Notes: a model not told the origin generated them from the letters alone. A DNA stretch of 64,000 nucleotides from Candidatus Villigracilis saccharophilus (GCA_016709305.1 JADJNA010000026.1:11737-75736), one strand, 5' to 3'. Positions 34,192 through 43,571 are shown, counted from the first letter of the stretch. Numbers and translations: made by a program.

Positions 34192-34995
34192 ATGAAGAAA
34201 GTGTTTTTTGTATTCGTTGTCATGAGCGCACTGGTGCTGACCGCCTGTGGGGCTTCCGCAGAACCTACTGCGATACCGACAGTTTCTCTTAATGGAAACG
34301 CCGCCGCGACAGCCCGGCCGTCCAGCTCAGATTCAGTTTCAGCCTCGGCCGTGATCGTTCCCCTGAATGAGACGCAGCTTTCATTTACATCCATTGGACG
34401 CGTGACCGCTGTCAATGTCAAGGTCGGGGACAAAGTAAAAGCGGGTGATGTTCTTGTCACCCTGGATACCGCTTTTCTTGAAGCAAAGGTGCGTGAAGCG
34501 GAAGCCAGTTTATTGACCACTGAGATCCAATTGAAGTACCTCAAGCGTGTTGGAACCGGCCAGAAGCACCTGGAATTGGCCGAGGCGGATGTACAGCGTG
34601 CGCAAGCTTTGGTAGATTCTGCAAAGGCGGCGCTGCTTGCCCAATCTGGTCTGGCCGCTCCCTTCGATGGCACGATCGTGTCTGTGGATGTGGCCGTTTC
34701 CGAAACCGTTTCGCCTGGACGGGTCGTGATCATCCTCGGAGATCTTTCTGGTTACAAAATTGAAACCACTGACTTGAGCGAACGTAATATTCCAAAGGTC
34801 AAGCTTGGTCAATCTGCCAATGTTTTCATAGATGCCTTGAATGATACGTACGCCGGTCAGGTGATTGCCATTGACAACATTTCATCCACGCTGGGCGGGG
34901 ATGTCGTTTATAAGGTGACGATCCAGTTGGACGAACAACCCCAGGGATTATTGTGGGGGATGAGCGCTGATGTTCAGATCATTCTTGGGCAATAG
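34192..34995 (+). CDS. HlyD/MacA-like adaptor lipoprotein 1
   Basis: A 267-residue membrane fusion protein. A lipoprotein signal with lipobox LTAC places the lipidated Cys at residue 19. A Ser/Ala/Thr-rich linker follows, then a split biotinyl-lipoyl domain (IGRVTAVNVKVGDKVKAGD, about 68-86, and LAAPFDGTIVSVDVAVSE, about 157-174) around a short coiled-coil hairpin, then a beta-barrel domain ending in LLWGMSADVQIILG. Such adaptors connect MacB-like transporters to their substrates. Closely related to the next gene. Anchoring to the outer face of the cell membrane is expected. Confidence 0.88.
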   Translation: MKKVFFVFVVMSALVLTACGASAEPTAIPTVSLNGNAAATARPSSSDSVSASAVIVPLNETQLSFTSIGRVTAVNVKVGDKVKAGDVLVTLDTAFLEAKVREAEASLLTTEIQLKYLKRVGTGQKHLELAEADVQRAQALVDSAKAALLAQSGLAAPFDGTIVSVDVAVSETVSPGRVVIILGDLSGYKIETTDLSERNIPKVKLGQSANVFIDALNDTYAGQVIAIDNISSTLGGDVVYKVTIQLDEQPQGLLWGMSADVQIILGQ

Positions 34996-35019
34996 TCATG
35001 CGGATTTTGGAGATATAAA

Positions 35020-35853
35020 ATGAAAAGATATTTTTGGTCAATCAGTATGATCTTGACCATTCTACTGGCCGCGTGTGGAAGCCCAACTCCCTTGGCAAGC
35101 TCTCCCGCAGCCCCCGCTCCTGTTGAAGTGGAAAATATCCCATCCGCTGATGTTGTGGTTTCATCCGCTGTAATTACCCCAGTTCAAGTAACTCGCTTAA
35201 GCTTTATCATTTCCGGGCTGATTAAGGAGATCAAGATCAAGGAAGGTGATAAAGTTCAGACCGGGCAGTCTCTGGTCATGTTGGATACTTCCGAGCTGGA
35301 GTTCGCGGTCATGGCGGCTGATGCCGCATATCGATCCGCAAGCATCAACGCCGAACTTCAGGATGCGGATCGCGTTAGAGTAGTTAACGAAAATACCGGG
35401 CGTGTTACCTTTGTCAGCCTGCCCTATGAGCTTAAGCAGAAGGCGGAGGCAAAAGCCGCCCAAATACTGGCCGCATTGGATGGCGCAAAAGCCAATCTTG
35501 TGTCGGGCAGCTTGACGGCTCCTTTTGATGGAACAATTGCATCCGTTGATGTGATCGCAGGTGAGCTTGTTCAGGGTGGGCAGGCGGTTCTCACACTTGC
35601 CAGTTTGAATGATTTGCAAATTGAAACCACGGATCTAAGCGAGCGCGATATTTCCCGTGTGAAAATTGGCCAGAGCGTTAATGTTTATCTTGAAGCGTTG
35701 GATGTGACTGTTACGGGTAAAGTGATCCTTATTTCGCCTGTCTCGAAAAATGTTGGCGGGGATGTGGTTTTCCCGGTCACGATTAAGTTGGATGAACAGC
35801 CTGAAGGATTGCTGTGGGGCATGACTGCCGAAGTCGAAATACAAACGAAATAA
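35020..35853 (+). CDS. HlyD/MacA-like adaptor lipoprotein 2
   Basis: A 277-residue paralogue of the preceding adaptor: lipobox LAAC with Cys19, lipoyl halves ISGLIKEIKIKEGDKVQTGQ and LTAPFDGTIASVDVIAGE, and a C-terminal beta domain with LLWGMTAEVEIQT. The middle hairpin is longer than in adaptor 1. Two non-identical adaptors beside two non-identical permeases suggest a hetero-oligomeric complex. Ended by the terminator at 35891. Confidence 0.88.
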   Translation: MKRYFWSISMILTILLAACGSPTPLASSPAAPAPVEVENIPSADVVVSSAVITPVQVTRLSFIISGLIKEIKIKEGDKVQTGQSLVMLDTSELEFAVMAADAAYRSASINAELQDADRVRVVNENTGRVTFVSLPYELKQKAEAKAAQILAALDGAKANLVSGSLTAPFDGTIASVDVIAGELVQGGQAVLTLASLNDLQIETTDLSERDISRVKIGQSVNVYLEALDVTVTGKVILISPVSKNVGGDVVFPVTIKLDEQPEGLLWGMTAEVEIQTK

Positions 35854-35890
35854 TTTTACAGCTTTCAATATCCATGCATTGTGGATGTAA

Positions 35891-35932
35891 AATAAGCATG
35901 TCGGGAATCTATTCCGCATGCTTATTTTTTTG
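35891..35932 (+). terminator. Terminator of the TetR-efflux operon
   Basis: AATAAGCATG and CATGCTTATT pair, followed by a T run. It lies just before the ribosome binding site of the GH4 gene (AAGGAG at about 35935). Confidence 0.8.
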
Positions 35933-35946
35933 TTAAGGAGACAAAC

Positions 35947-37332
35947 ATGACCGTCATCACTGTGATCGGAGCAGGCAGTGCCTCATTTGGCGAGAATACA
36001 CTCTCTGCCATTCTGCGATCAACAAAACTAAAAGGGTCAACACTGCGTTTGGTTGATCGCAATACGCAAAGCCTGGATATCATCCACAGGCTTGCGAATC
36101 GGTTAAACCGGGAATGGGATTCAAGTTTTACCATCAGCGCGCACGCGAATCATAAGGATGCGCTTGATGGAGCGAATTTTGTTGTCTCGGCGATTGAGGT
36201 CGGGCCGCGTGAAAAACTATGGAGATCGGATTACGAGATACCTTTGAAATATGGCGTGCATCAACCTTACGCAGAGAACGGCGGACCAGGCGGGTTTATT
36301 CATACTGCGAGAAATATCATGCCATTGATGGAGATCATCCATGATATGGAACTGGCCTGCCCCGATGCCTGGTTTATCAATTTCACCAATCCCATGGTTC
36401 GTATTTGCGATGCGGTTAATCGCCATGGCAAAATAAAAGTTGTGGGATTGTGCCACCAGATCTATACGGGCTTTGACATGGTTGGTGTCGCACTGGCAAA
36501 GGATCTTGGCATAGAAGTCCCCGATGGGCTTGAGGGTATGCACGCGGATGCGTTCCAGCATCCATTACAGCAAATGGTGATTCATCAGGCGGTTCCGCTC
36601 CTGGATATTCGCGCTGCAGGTACGAATCATTTTTCATGGATACTTTCTATTCATGATAGGCGCACAGGAGAGGATTTGTACCCGCTTTTGAAGAAGCGCT
36701 TCTTTGAATTGGATGAGAAATTTGAACCGTTGACGCGTCGTGTCTTTCGTGACTTTGGCCTGTTCCCGGTCCCCGGAGACACGCATCTCTGTGAATACCT
36801 GCCGTGGATGAGCGATTCCGCCACAAAGCCGTGGGAAAAGTTCAATATCCGCCTTTACGATTGGGAAATGATGGCTGGCTTGCGTGATTTCAGCCTGGAC
36901 CGTTTGAACGAGATGGCCAATGGCAGCATGACCATTGAGGGCCTTTTGAACACAGATTCGGAAGGCGCATTGGAAATGATCGAGAATATTTCAGGTGCAG
37001 GAAATCATTACCACCTGGCGGCAAACCTGCCGAATACAGGACAGATCTCAAACTTGCCATTAAATACAATTGTGGAGACCCCGGTGATGGTGGATGGCGC
37101 GGGGGTTCATCCCGTTTTTGTTGGCGCGCTGCCTGAGCCGGTCGCCGAGTTATGCCGCCGTGAATTAATGGTTGCGCAGTTGGGTGTGGACGCCGCTGTT
37201 GAAGGTGATTATAAAAAAGCCTTGCAATGTCTGCTGCTTGATCCCGTCATCCGTGATCTTGATTCTGCCAGACTGGTGCTTGATGATTATCTGCAAACAT
37301 ACAAGGAGTATTTGCCGCAATTCTGGAATTGA
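35947..37332 (+). CDS. Glycoside hydrolase family 4 (alpha-galactosidase-like)
   Basis: A 461-residue NAD+- and Mn2+-dependent glycosidase. An N-terminal Rossmann motif IGAGSASFG (residues 7-15), FINFTNPM (143-150), the metal ligands GLCH (Cys169, His170) and GTNHF (Asn227, His228) are all present. GH4 enzymes oxidise the sugar C3 and eliminate the aglycone; the family includes alpha-galactosidases, alpha-glucosidases and alpha-glucuronidases. Proximity of galactokinase favours an alpha-galactoside substrate; this is inference. AAGGAG lies before the ATG. Confidence 0.85.
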   Translation: MTVITVIGAGSASFGENTLSAILRSTKLKGSTLRLVDRNTQSLDIIHRLANRLNREWDSSFTISAHANHKDALDGANFVVSAIEVGPREKLWRSDYEIPLKYGVHQPYAENGGPGGFIHTARNIMPLMEIIHDMELACPDAWFINFTNPMVRICDAVNRHGKIKVVGLCHQIYTGFDMVGVALAKDLGIEVPDGLEGMHADAFQHPLQQMVIHQAVPLLDIRAAGTNHFSWILSIHDRRTGEDLYPLLKKRFFELDEKFEPLTRRVFRDFGLFPVPGDTHLCEYLPWMSDSATKPWEKFNIRLYDWEMMAGLRDFSLDRLNEMANGSMTIEGLLNTDSEGALEMIENISGAGNHYHLAANLPNTGQISNLPLNTIVETPVMVDGAGVHPVFVGALPEPVAELCRRELMVAQLGVDAAVEGDYKKALQCLLLDPVIRDLDSARLVLDDYLQTYKEYLPQFWN

Positions 37333-37360
37333 TTGAGCTACAGCGTGTGACACGCTTTCC

Positions 37361-37395
37361 AGCGCGCAGGGTCATTCCTGCGCGCTCTTTTCTTA
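37361..37395 (+). terminator. Terminator of the GH4 gene
   Basis: AGCGCGCAGG and CCTGCGCGCT form a 10-bp stem, followed by CTTTTCTT. A small AGCGTG/CACGCT palindrome lies just upstream. The remaining 37396-37635 is AT-rich with no supported feature. Confidence 0.8.
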
Positions 37396-37635
37396 AGAAC
37401 CTTAATAACATTAATAACCTTAAAGAAAAATTATCCGGTCATGCGTAAATGCCATGTGATATTTTAAGATAAAAACATATTCAAAACCCTTTACTTTAAT
37501 CAATAGTTAGTTACAATGGATATGGAATAATAAATATTTAAATGTTATTCATTAAATAAATTTATAAATTGAAATGATCATGGATGATTCAGTGGAAGTG
37601 AATCAATGCGTGACAATAATGACAAAGGAAAAAAC

Positions 37636-38654
37636 ATGTATATTTGTGTGTTGACAAGTACTCCGGATGCGAACGATATTCCTTACGATCCATCGCCGTA
37701 TATGAATGGATATCGTTGGAAGCAGCACCTGGTGGGACCTAAGAATGTTGAAAAGCAAATTCGCGATCTGATGGACGAAGGGGTGGATGTCTTATCAATC
37801 TGTGTGACGGCACTCCCGATGATGCGCTATCAGGGATCGCGCTGGTTCATGCGCTCGAAAAATATAACGCCGCTTTTTCCGGCGCCGATTCGAAATTCTT
37901 TGATCCGACTCGTGATGAAATGAAAAATGCCGCGCGGCGGGTTTCCGTGCCCACACCGAATTGGATGTTCGTGAATCGGGTGGAAGATGCCGAGAAAGTT
38001 GCCAAGCGATTGAATTTTCCCATGCTGGTCAAGCCGCCGCACGGGTATGCCAGTGTAGGCATACGCCGCAAATCACGTGTTGAAACGGTGGAACAATTGC
38101 GTGAGCAATTGCAGCTTGAAATTGACGAATTCGGCCGTGCTCTGATCGAGGAGTTCATTGAAGGGCGGGAATTCACCTGTTTGATCGCCGAGAATCCTGA
38201 AGATCCCAGGAAGCCATTTACATTCACGCCGGTTGAGTTTATTTTTCCGAATGGCGAATCCTTCAAACATTATGATATGAAGTGGATCGAATATGAGAAA
38301 ATGTCTGTGGCAGTTGTGGATGATCCGAAGATCCAAAAAATACTGCGCGAACAGACCATGCGTGTCTTTAAAGAGCTTGGCGGTAATGGGTATGCGCGCT
38401 GCGATTACCGGATGGATGCCGCGGGCATAATTCACATGCTGGAGATCAACCCCAATTGCGGTATTTTTTATCCGCCGCATGAGCCGGGCTCGGCAGATTT
38501 TTCCCTGCTCAACGACCCGACGGATCACAATAAATTTATGAAGTTGATCATCCGCAATGCCCAAATGCGACAGGCTCGCATTGCTGCGGAGAAGCTGCTC
38601 AAGCGCCAGCTGCGGAAACGTACAATTGAAGTCGAACAGATGGCATACAGTTAA
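37636..38654 (+). CDS. ATP-grasp ligase, D-Ala-D-Ala-ligase-like (frame broken near 37792)
   Basis: The ATG at 37636 follows AAGGA. The first frame (MYICVLTSTPDANDIPYD...) stops at 37923, but a neighbouring frame carries on from NLCDGTPDDALSGIALVHALEKY to 38654. One added T at 37792-37793 joins DVFI to NLCDG. About 339 residues once joined. ATP-grasp features: FPMLVKPPHGYASVGI (about 140-155, nucleotide-binding Lys), LIEEFIEGREFTCLI and GYARCDYRMD...LEINPNCGIF with the metal-binding Glu and Asn. It links a carboxylate to an amine, likely a peptide or amino acid, but is distinct from the dcw ddl gene. Substrate unknown. Confidence 0.75.
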
Positions 38655-38699
38655 AATATAAAAAAATGGACACGCAACCGTGTCCATTTTTTTATATTT
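38654..38699. terminator. Bidirectional terminator
   Basis: A 21-bp stem with core AAAAATGGACACG, loop CAAC, and A and T tracts on both sides. It separates the ATP-grasp gene from the convergent galK. Confidence 0.92.
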
Positions 38700-38734
38700 A
38701 GTTGCGAACGATATTCTTAGGTGTGACCCTGGTC

Positions 38735-39880
38735 TTATCTTTCGACAAGACTCGCTCCCGCGCTTGCCTGACAGACATACAAACTCGCGTCCAACCCTGA
38801 CCTTTCTTTATATGTGACGGCGACGGCTTGTGTGAATTCCTGTGCGTCTTTCTTGTCAACCAATGCCAAAGCGCAGCCGCCAAATCCCGCCCCGGTCATA
38901 CGTGCGCCATGGCAGCTTTCCTGCTCACGGGCACAGTTGACCATGCTATTGAGCGCCTCGTTTGTTACTTCAAAATCGTCGCGCAGGCTGTCATGGCTGG
39001 CGTTGAATAACTCGCCCAACTTTTTAATATCACCTGATTTCATCACCTTTACTGCTTCGAGCACGCGGGCATTCTCTGTGATGACATGCCTTGCTCTTTT
39101 TAATGTAATTTCCCCAAGCGTGCTTTCTGCTCTGGTTTTTCTTTCAAACTCATCCACGCTCACGTCCCTTAACGCCTTCACCCCAAACCAGTGCGCCGCT
39201 TCTTCGCACTGGCTTCTTCTTTCGTTATAGGCTGAATCAACCAACCCGCGCCGGGTTGATGTATCCATGATCACGATCGCGACCTCATCCGGCAGGGGGG
39301 CATGTTGATATTCCAGGGAGCGGCAATCCAGGAATAAAGCATGGCCTGCTTTGCAGGCTGCGCTTGCCATTTGATCCATGATTCCGCAATTCATTCCAAC
39401 CCATTCATTTTCTGCTTTTTGAGATAGCTTTGCCATAAGCACCGGATCCCATGAAATACCAGAGACGGATGCAAAAGCATACGCTGTTGCCAGCTCCACG
39501 GCCGCAGACGAAGATAAACCCGCTCCGCGTGGTACATCGCCAGTCATCACTGCATCAAAACCGCGTACCTGATAGCCCGTTTTTTGTAATTGGTAGGCAA
39601 CACCTTTAACATATTCGATCCAGCCTTCGCCCTTTGTGAGAGAATGTAGATCGAAGACAGAATCAATATTAAGATCCAAAGAGCGGATGCGGACCTGGAA
39701 ATCGGTTCTCGGCGCCAGCGCGATCCAGACCGCGCGGTCAATTGCCATTGGCAGGACAAATCCATCGTTATAATCCGTATGTTCACCGATGAGATTGACA
39801 CGCCCCGGCGCGCGAACAATGAATGACGGTTTGGCGTTAAAATAGGTCGCGAAAGATTGCTCGAGGTTTTGAGTTTCCAT
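38735..39880 (-). CDS. galK: Galactokinase
   Basis: A 381-residue GHMP kinase that phosphorylates galactose at C1 (Leloir pathway). Starts at the ATG at 39880 (METQNLEQSF); longer frames lack similarity. Signature motifs: VNLIGEHTDYNDGFVLPMA (about residues 28-46), the ATP loop VPRGAGLSSSAAVELA (about 118-133) and MTGAGFGGCALAL near the C-terminus. The residues around GIMDQM hold the catalytic Asp. Divergent from the Vps62-like gene with 26 bases between starts. No galT, galE or transporter lies nearby. Confidence 0.93.
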   Translation of the reverse strand: METQNLEQSFATYFNAKPSFIVRAPGRVNLIGEHTDYNDGFVLPMAIDRAVWIALAPRTDFQVRIRSLDLNIDSVFDLHSLTKGEGWIEYVKGVAYQLQKTGYQVRGFDAVMTGDVPRGAGLSSSAAVELATAYAFASVSGISWDPVLMAKLSQKAENEWVGMNCGIMDQMASAACKAGHALFLDCRSLEYQHAPLPDEVAIVIMDTSTRRGLVDSAYNERRSQCEEAAHWFGVKALRDVSVDEFERKTRAESTLGEITLKRARHVITENARVLEAVKVMKSGDIKKLGELFNASHDSLRDDFEVTNEALNSMVNCAREQESCHGARMTGAGFGGCALALVDKKDAQEFTQAVAVTYKERSGLDASLYVCQASAGASLVER

Positions 39881-39906
39881 AATTGAGTTTATCCCATAGA
39901 GGTAGT

Positions 39907-41463
39907 GTGACTGAAATTGATTTGCTTGAAAAATATGAGCCTGTTTTAAGGTTTGCGAAAAGCGAGCGTTTCTTTCCCATGGCTGTGGAGCCTTACCTGG
40001 AAAAGTGCTCGATTTTTCCGAGCGGACCGCAGGGGGTGGTGGAGGCGTTCGCCCATTTGCAGGAGCCCATGCCAAGTCGTATTGGAAAATTAAAGAGCGA
40101 ACAATTTTATCTGCGTTTTGTCAATAAGCCGTTGAACGACTCTGATGCCTGGCTATGGTGGGCTGCGCTTTCAATAATCGGTGTGGCAGGCGGATGGTTT
40201 CTCGCTGGCTTATCGGGTGTTGAAGCAATTATAGCGATTTCGCTTGTAGTTGCAATCACAATTTTCATATTCGCATCTCCAATTCGATTGCGCATTATCC
40301 CGGCTGCATTTGCGGCCTTGTTTTTTATTGCGCTTGAGATCGCGCCGGTCTGGTTCTTTCTTCGCCCGAGTGAATATGTAAGTATTCAGGTGGAGTATTT
40401 GATCCTGCTTCCCCTTTATTTGATCGTGCTCTTCTACCTTTCTGTGCGCACAATGAAGTTTATTCTTGAACGGGTCGTTCCCGAGGGACCTGGCATGGTC
40501 ATGGATATGCTTTCGCAGGCGACAGAGAAGATCGCTCAAGAATCTTTTCTTGAGTACTCAAAGATTCTTGAGAAAGATCCGCAGCCGGTCTATTACGGCC
40601 GTGTAGTATTTGAGCAAGATGTGGAAAAGAATCGCTGGACGATTTTGCAATATCACTATTTTTATGCATTCAATGATTGGAGACTTGCTGCGAACGGAAT
40701 AAATCATCATGAAGGGGATTGGGAAATGGTGGCTGTTTATCTAAAGAATGACCAGCCGTACGCGGTTCTGTTCTCTCAACACGGCGCGGGCAATATTGAG
40801 AAGTGGGAAACAGTGAATAAGGCTGTTGATAAATTTGAAAAAATGACCTCGCATCCGATTGTTTATGTTGCTTTGGGATCCCACGCAAATTACAGCAAGC
40901 CCGAAGCGATCCGCTCTCCGAGCATGTACAAACCTGGCAGGTTACAACGTCTGCTTTTCTGGATCGACGGTGTAATCCATTATTTATTTTTATTGTTCAA
41001 CCCGAATCAAAAGGCCCGTCAGATCGCATTAAATGAACTGCAGGTGCAGAAGTCCCATTTCCTGACTGAGGAGGCATTGATGAATATGCGCGATGAAGCA
41101 GATCATTATGTGGTCAGCCTGCCGCTTGAACTTGCCACAGGAGATGGGTTCCGTCTGGGATTTCAAGGCAATAATTTGCGCGAGGGAGTTGTAAAATCAA
41201 GCAGTTATCTCAAGCGCTTCGTATCAGACCGCAAGACGATCCGCCCCAAAAAAAAGGAATGGAGGCGCGTGCTCTTGAATCCTGAACCTGATTGGGTACA
41301 ATATAAGGGATTGTGGGGGGTGAAGAGTATTTTGAACGACGAATCTGGTCCGCCCGGTCCCAAGTGGGACAGACCGAGGAAAAAACAATTGGGTGTAAAC
41401 GAACGGATACGCTGGGGCAGGCCTTTGGATTGGCTCGCTGAGTTGGAAAAAAATACACGCTAG
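39907..41463 (+). CDS. Membrane protein with Vps62-like domain
   Basis: About 518 residues. The GTG at 39907 follows AGAGG; a TTG at 39883 would nearly abut the galK start and lacks such a site. Four transmembrane helices lie at about residues 80-190, then a soluble domain with NHHEGDWEMVAVYL (about 275) and YVALGSHANYSKPEAI (about 318-333). GDWE and ALGSHANY are the hallmark of Vps62/DUF946-type domains, whose function in bacteria is unknown. The C-terminus is basic and Trp/Pro-rich. Followed after 21 bases by a second membrane protein, so the two form an operon. Confidence 0.7.
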   Translation: MTEIDLLEKYEPVLRFAKSERFFPMAVEPYLEKCSIFPSGPQGVVEAFAHLQEPMPSRIGKLKSEQFYLRFVNKPLNDSDAWLWWAALSIIGVAGGWFLAGLSGVEAIIAISLVVAITIFIFASPIRLRIIPAAFAALFFIALEIAPVWFFLRPSEYVSIQVEYLILLPLYLIVLFYLSVRTMKFILERVVPEGPGMVMDMLSQATEKIAQESFLEYSKILEKDPQPVYYGRVVFEQDVEKNRWTILQYHYFYAFNDWRLAANGINHHEGDWEMVAVYLKNDQPYAVLFSQHGAGNIEKWETVNKAVDKFEKMTSHPIVYVALGSHANYSKPEAIRSPSMYKPGRLQRLLFWIDGVIHYLFLLFNPNQKARQIALNELQVQKSHFLTEEALMNMRDEADHYVVSLPLELATGDGFRLGFQGNNLREGVVKSSSYLKRFVSDRKTIRPKKKEWRRVLLNPEPDWVQYKGLWGVKSILNDESGPPGPKWDRPRKKQLGVNERIRWGRPLDWLAELEKNTR

Positions 41464-41484
41464 AAACAAAAAGGAGAAAATCAT

Positions 41485-42423
41485 ATGTCCATTTCCCAGG
41501 CTCTCGATGTTGCAATTGGTCTTATTGTTGTATATTATCTTTTAGGTTCTCTGGTATCCCTTGTCACACAGTGGATCAATGAAATGCTTGAGACACGCGG
41601 CAAGGCGCTGGAGCAATATCTCATTCGAATTGTAGGCGATAAAAAGATCGGGGATCTTATAAAGCTTCCTCAAGTGCAAGCGCTTCGCCCGATTCGTTAC
41701 AAGAGTTTTTTCAGCGTGTTTGGTTCGGTCACTGAGCCAAAAAGAATTGAAAAGATCCCTGTTGGCACGCTCGTAGATGCTTTCTTTGACCTGGCTGGCT
41801 TAACTGCAAAAAAGGAAATGGATCTGCTGCAACTAGCCGAGTTGATCGATAAACTGCCCGACTCCGAAGGAAAGAATGCCTTTATCAATTGGATCAATCA
41901 AGGCGTGACCAGTATCGCTGATCTTCGGGCTCGTACCACCGCATATTTTTCAGGGATGCTGGAGCAGGCTGCGGCGACCTTTCGCGCGCGCGCGCGTAGT
42001 TTTGTAATTATTCTTTCGCTGGGCATTACCGTTTTGTTTGGCACGGATACAATTCAGTTGGCCAGAACCTTATGGTCAAGCGCAGAATTGCGTGCCATCG
42101 CAGCTGCCCAGGCTGATGCAGTTGTGGCTCGTGAAGGTGCGAACGCAGATTTATCCGATATCATTGATGATCTGGGCGCGTATTCAATTCGCATCGGCTG
42201 GTGGCAAACTCAACAACTGCCACAAACCAATAATATTGGGGATTGGGCTATGTTCATTCTCCTGAAGGTGATCGGCCTCGCCATCACTGCCGCGGCAGTC
42301 TCGCAGGGATCCTCTTTCTGGTATGACCTGTTGAAGAAGATCACATCGCCGTCCACAAGCAGTAGCAGCAGTAAGAGCAGTGGCTGGGGGAGCAGCAGCA
42401 GCACAAGCAGCAGCAGCGGGTAA
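41485..42423 (+). CDS. Membrane protein with serine-rich tail
   Basis: A 312-residue protein with AAGGAG upstream. An N-terminal helix (LIVVYYLLGSLVSLVTQWI), a cytoplasmic helical region, a helix at about residues 170-188, another at about 255-275, and a low-complexity C-terminus of Ser with a few Lys, Gly, Trp and Thr. It is the second gene after the Vps62-like membrane protein and ends at a strong terminator. No family recognised. The Ser-rich tail comes from AGC-type codon repeats. Confidence 0.65.
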   Translation: MSISQALDVAIGLIVVYYLLGSLVSLVTQWINEMLETRGKALEQYLIRIVGDKKIGDLIKLPQVQALRPIRYKSFFSVFGSVTEPKRIEKIPVGTLVDAFFDLAGLTAKKEMDLLQLAELIDKLPDSEGKNAFINWINQGVTSIADLRARTTAYFSGMLEQAAATFRARARSFVIILSLGITVLFGTDTIQLARTLWSSAELRAIAAAQADAVVAREGANADLSDIIDDLGAYSIRIGWWQTQQLPQTNNIGDWAMFILLKVIGLAITAAAVSQGSSFWYDLLKKITSPSTSSSSSKSSGWGSSSSTSSSSG

Positions 42424-42438
42424 TGATCTAATAATACG

Positions 42439-42482
42439 GAACAAAAAAATTCCGAGGTGCAGGCCTCGGAATTTTTTTGTTC
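42439..42482. terminator. Bidirectional terminator
   Basis: A 19-bp perfect stem (core AAATTCCGAGG) with A and T tracts. It ends the serine-tail gene and also overlaps the stop codon of the convergent methyltransferase gene. Confidence 0.92.
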
Positions 42483-43422
42483 ATCTGGATGACCATCTTG
42501 CGTAGACCGCTTGCGAGAGCAAACGGTTCGCGCTTGTTTCTCTTGTAACCAATTCGCCGTAATCCATGTCTCCGTTATACTTTTTCATCATCTCGTCGAG
42601 CGTCTGTGCCACGTGGATTGCGGATGCGCGCACTGCGTATAAGGTTGCAATCACGAATAATGGATTGTCGCTTAAGCACGCGCGGCAGATCTCAAATAAA
42701 TTGGGCAGTGACTTGTACACTTCCCATACTTCGCCTTTGGGACCGCGCCCGAATTTAGGCGGGTCAAGGATGATGCCGTCATATTTCATGCCGCGCTTTT
42801 CTTCGCGCTGCATATATTTGACCGCATCTTCCACGATCCAGCGGATGGGCTTATCGCCTAGTCCGGACAGGGCTTGATTTTCACGCGCCCAGCCAACGGA
42901 TTTTTTGGATGCGTCTACATGCGTGACCTGAGCTCCCGCAGCCGCCGCCGCGAGAGATGCCAATCCGGTATAGCCAAATAGGTTGAGAACTTTTACGGAG
43001 CGATTTTCTTTTTGGACGAGATCAGACATAAAGTCCCAGTGAGATGCTACTTCAGGGAAGACGCCAAGGTGGCGGCCTGGGGTCGTCATCACTGAGAATT
43101 TTAATTCCTTCAGCCCTTGCTCCTCTCCCTTGGAAAGAGGGGGTGGGGTGGGGGCGAGCGGATATTTCATCTCCCATTTTTCCGGTAGTTTCTTTTTCTC
43201 AATCCAATGCCCGCCGCTTTCTTCAGCTGTGGGTTGGAAGACCGCGTGGGCATTACTCCATGTGGACGCGGGCAATGCACGCTTCCACATGGCTTGTGAT
43301 TCTGGACGGGCAAAAATATATTTTCCAAAACGTTCCAGTTTCAAGCCGTCGCCTGAATCGATTAATTCATAATCCTGCCAGCGTGCGGCTTCGAGCAATG
43401 TAAAGTTGGGGGAATGATTCAT
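42481..43422 (-). CDS. RlmI/RlmK-like class I SAM-dependent rRNA methyltransferase
   Basis: A 313-residue methyltransferase. The ATG at 43422 follows AAGG; a GTG at 43431 is less likely. It has motif I VLNLFGYTGLASLAAA (about residues 145-160), VDASKKSVGWAREN (acidic loop), then IILDPPKFGRG, the motif IV of RlmI-type 23S rRNA m5C methyltransferases. The N-terminal PUA part is short. An unusual low-complexity stretch LAPTPPPLSKGEEQGLK (about 92-108) is encoded by an REP-like palindrome (43114-43157). The target nucleotide is inferred from family only. Confidence 0.85.
   Translation of the reverse strand: MNHSPNFTLLEAARWQDYELIDSGDGLKLERFGKYIFARPESQAMWKRALPASTWSNAHAVFQPTAEESGGHWIEKKKLPEKWEMKYPLAPTPPPLSKGEEQGLKELKFSVMTTPGRHLGVFPEVASHWDFMSDLVQKENRSVKVLNLFGYTGLASLAAAAAGAQVTHVDASKKSVGWARENQALSGLGDKPIRWIVEDAVKYMQREEKRGMKYDGIILDPPKFGRGPKGEVWEVYKSLPNLFEICRACLSDNPLFVIATLYAVRASAIHVAQTLDEMMKKYNGDMDYGELVTRETSANRLLSQAVYARWSSR
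43114..43157. repeat. REP-like palindromic insertion inside the methyltransferase gene
   Basis: CCTCTCCCTTGGAAAGAGG forms a hairpin next to G-rich GGGTGGGGTGGGGG. It is read as LAPTPPPLSKGEEQG, a peptide often produced when dispersed small palindromic repeats are inserted in frame. Confidence 0.45.
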
Positions 43423-43465
43423 AAAGTGCACCTTTTAAACAGTACGAAATGACCAGTTGGATTCC

Positions 43466-43493
43466 TTGATTTTTATCTTTTAAGTTGTATAAT
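43466..43493 (+). promoter_or_regulatory. dcw cluster promoter
   Basis: TTGATT (43466-43471), 16-base spacer, TATAAT (43488-43493), about 80 bases before mraZ and directly followed by the MraZ box. Confidence 0.8.
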
Positions 43494-43520
43494 GTGGTAA
43501 GAAGTGGTAAGAAGTGGTAG
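43494..43520 (+). promoter_or_regulatory. MraZ box
   Basis: Three GTGG-centred repeats with a 10-base period (AAGTGGTAAG type; GTGG at 43494, 43504, 43514). Direct repeats of this kind just after the promoter are the known binding site of MraZ, which represses its own operon. Confidence 0.8.
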
Positions 43521-43571
43521 ACAGGCGCCGATCATCGGCGTCTGATTGTATTAAAAGGATAATTAGCACAA

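Noticed and set aside
42345..42423. Tandem AGC repeats as a CRISPR-like or microsatellite element
   Set aside because: They are in frame and encode the serine-rich C-terminal tail of a membrane protein.
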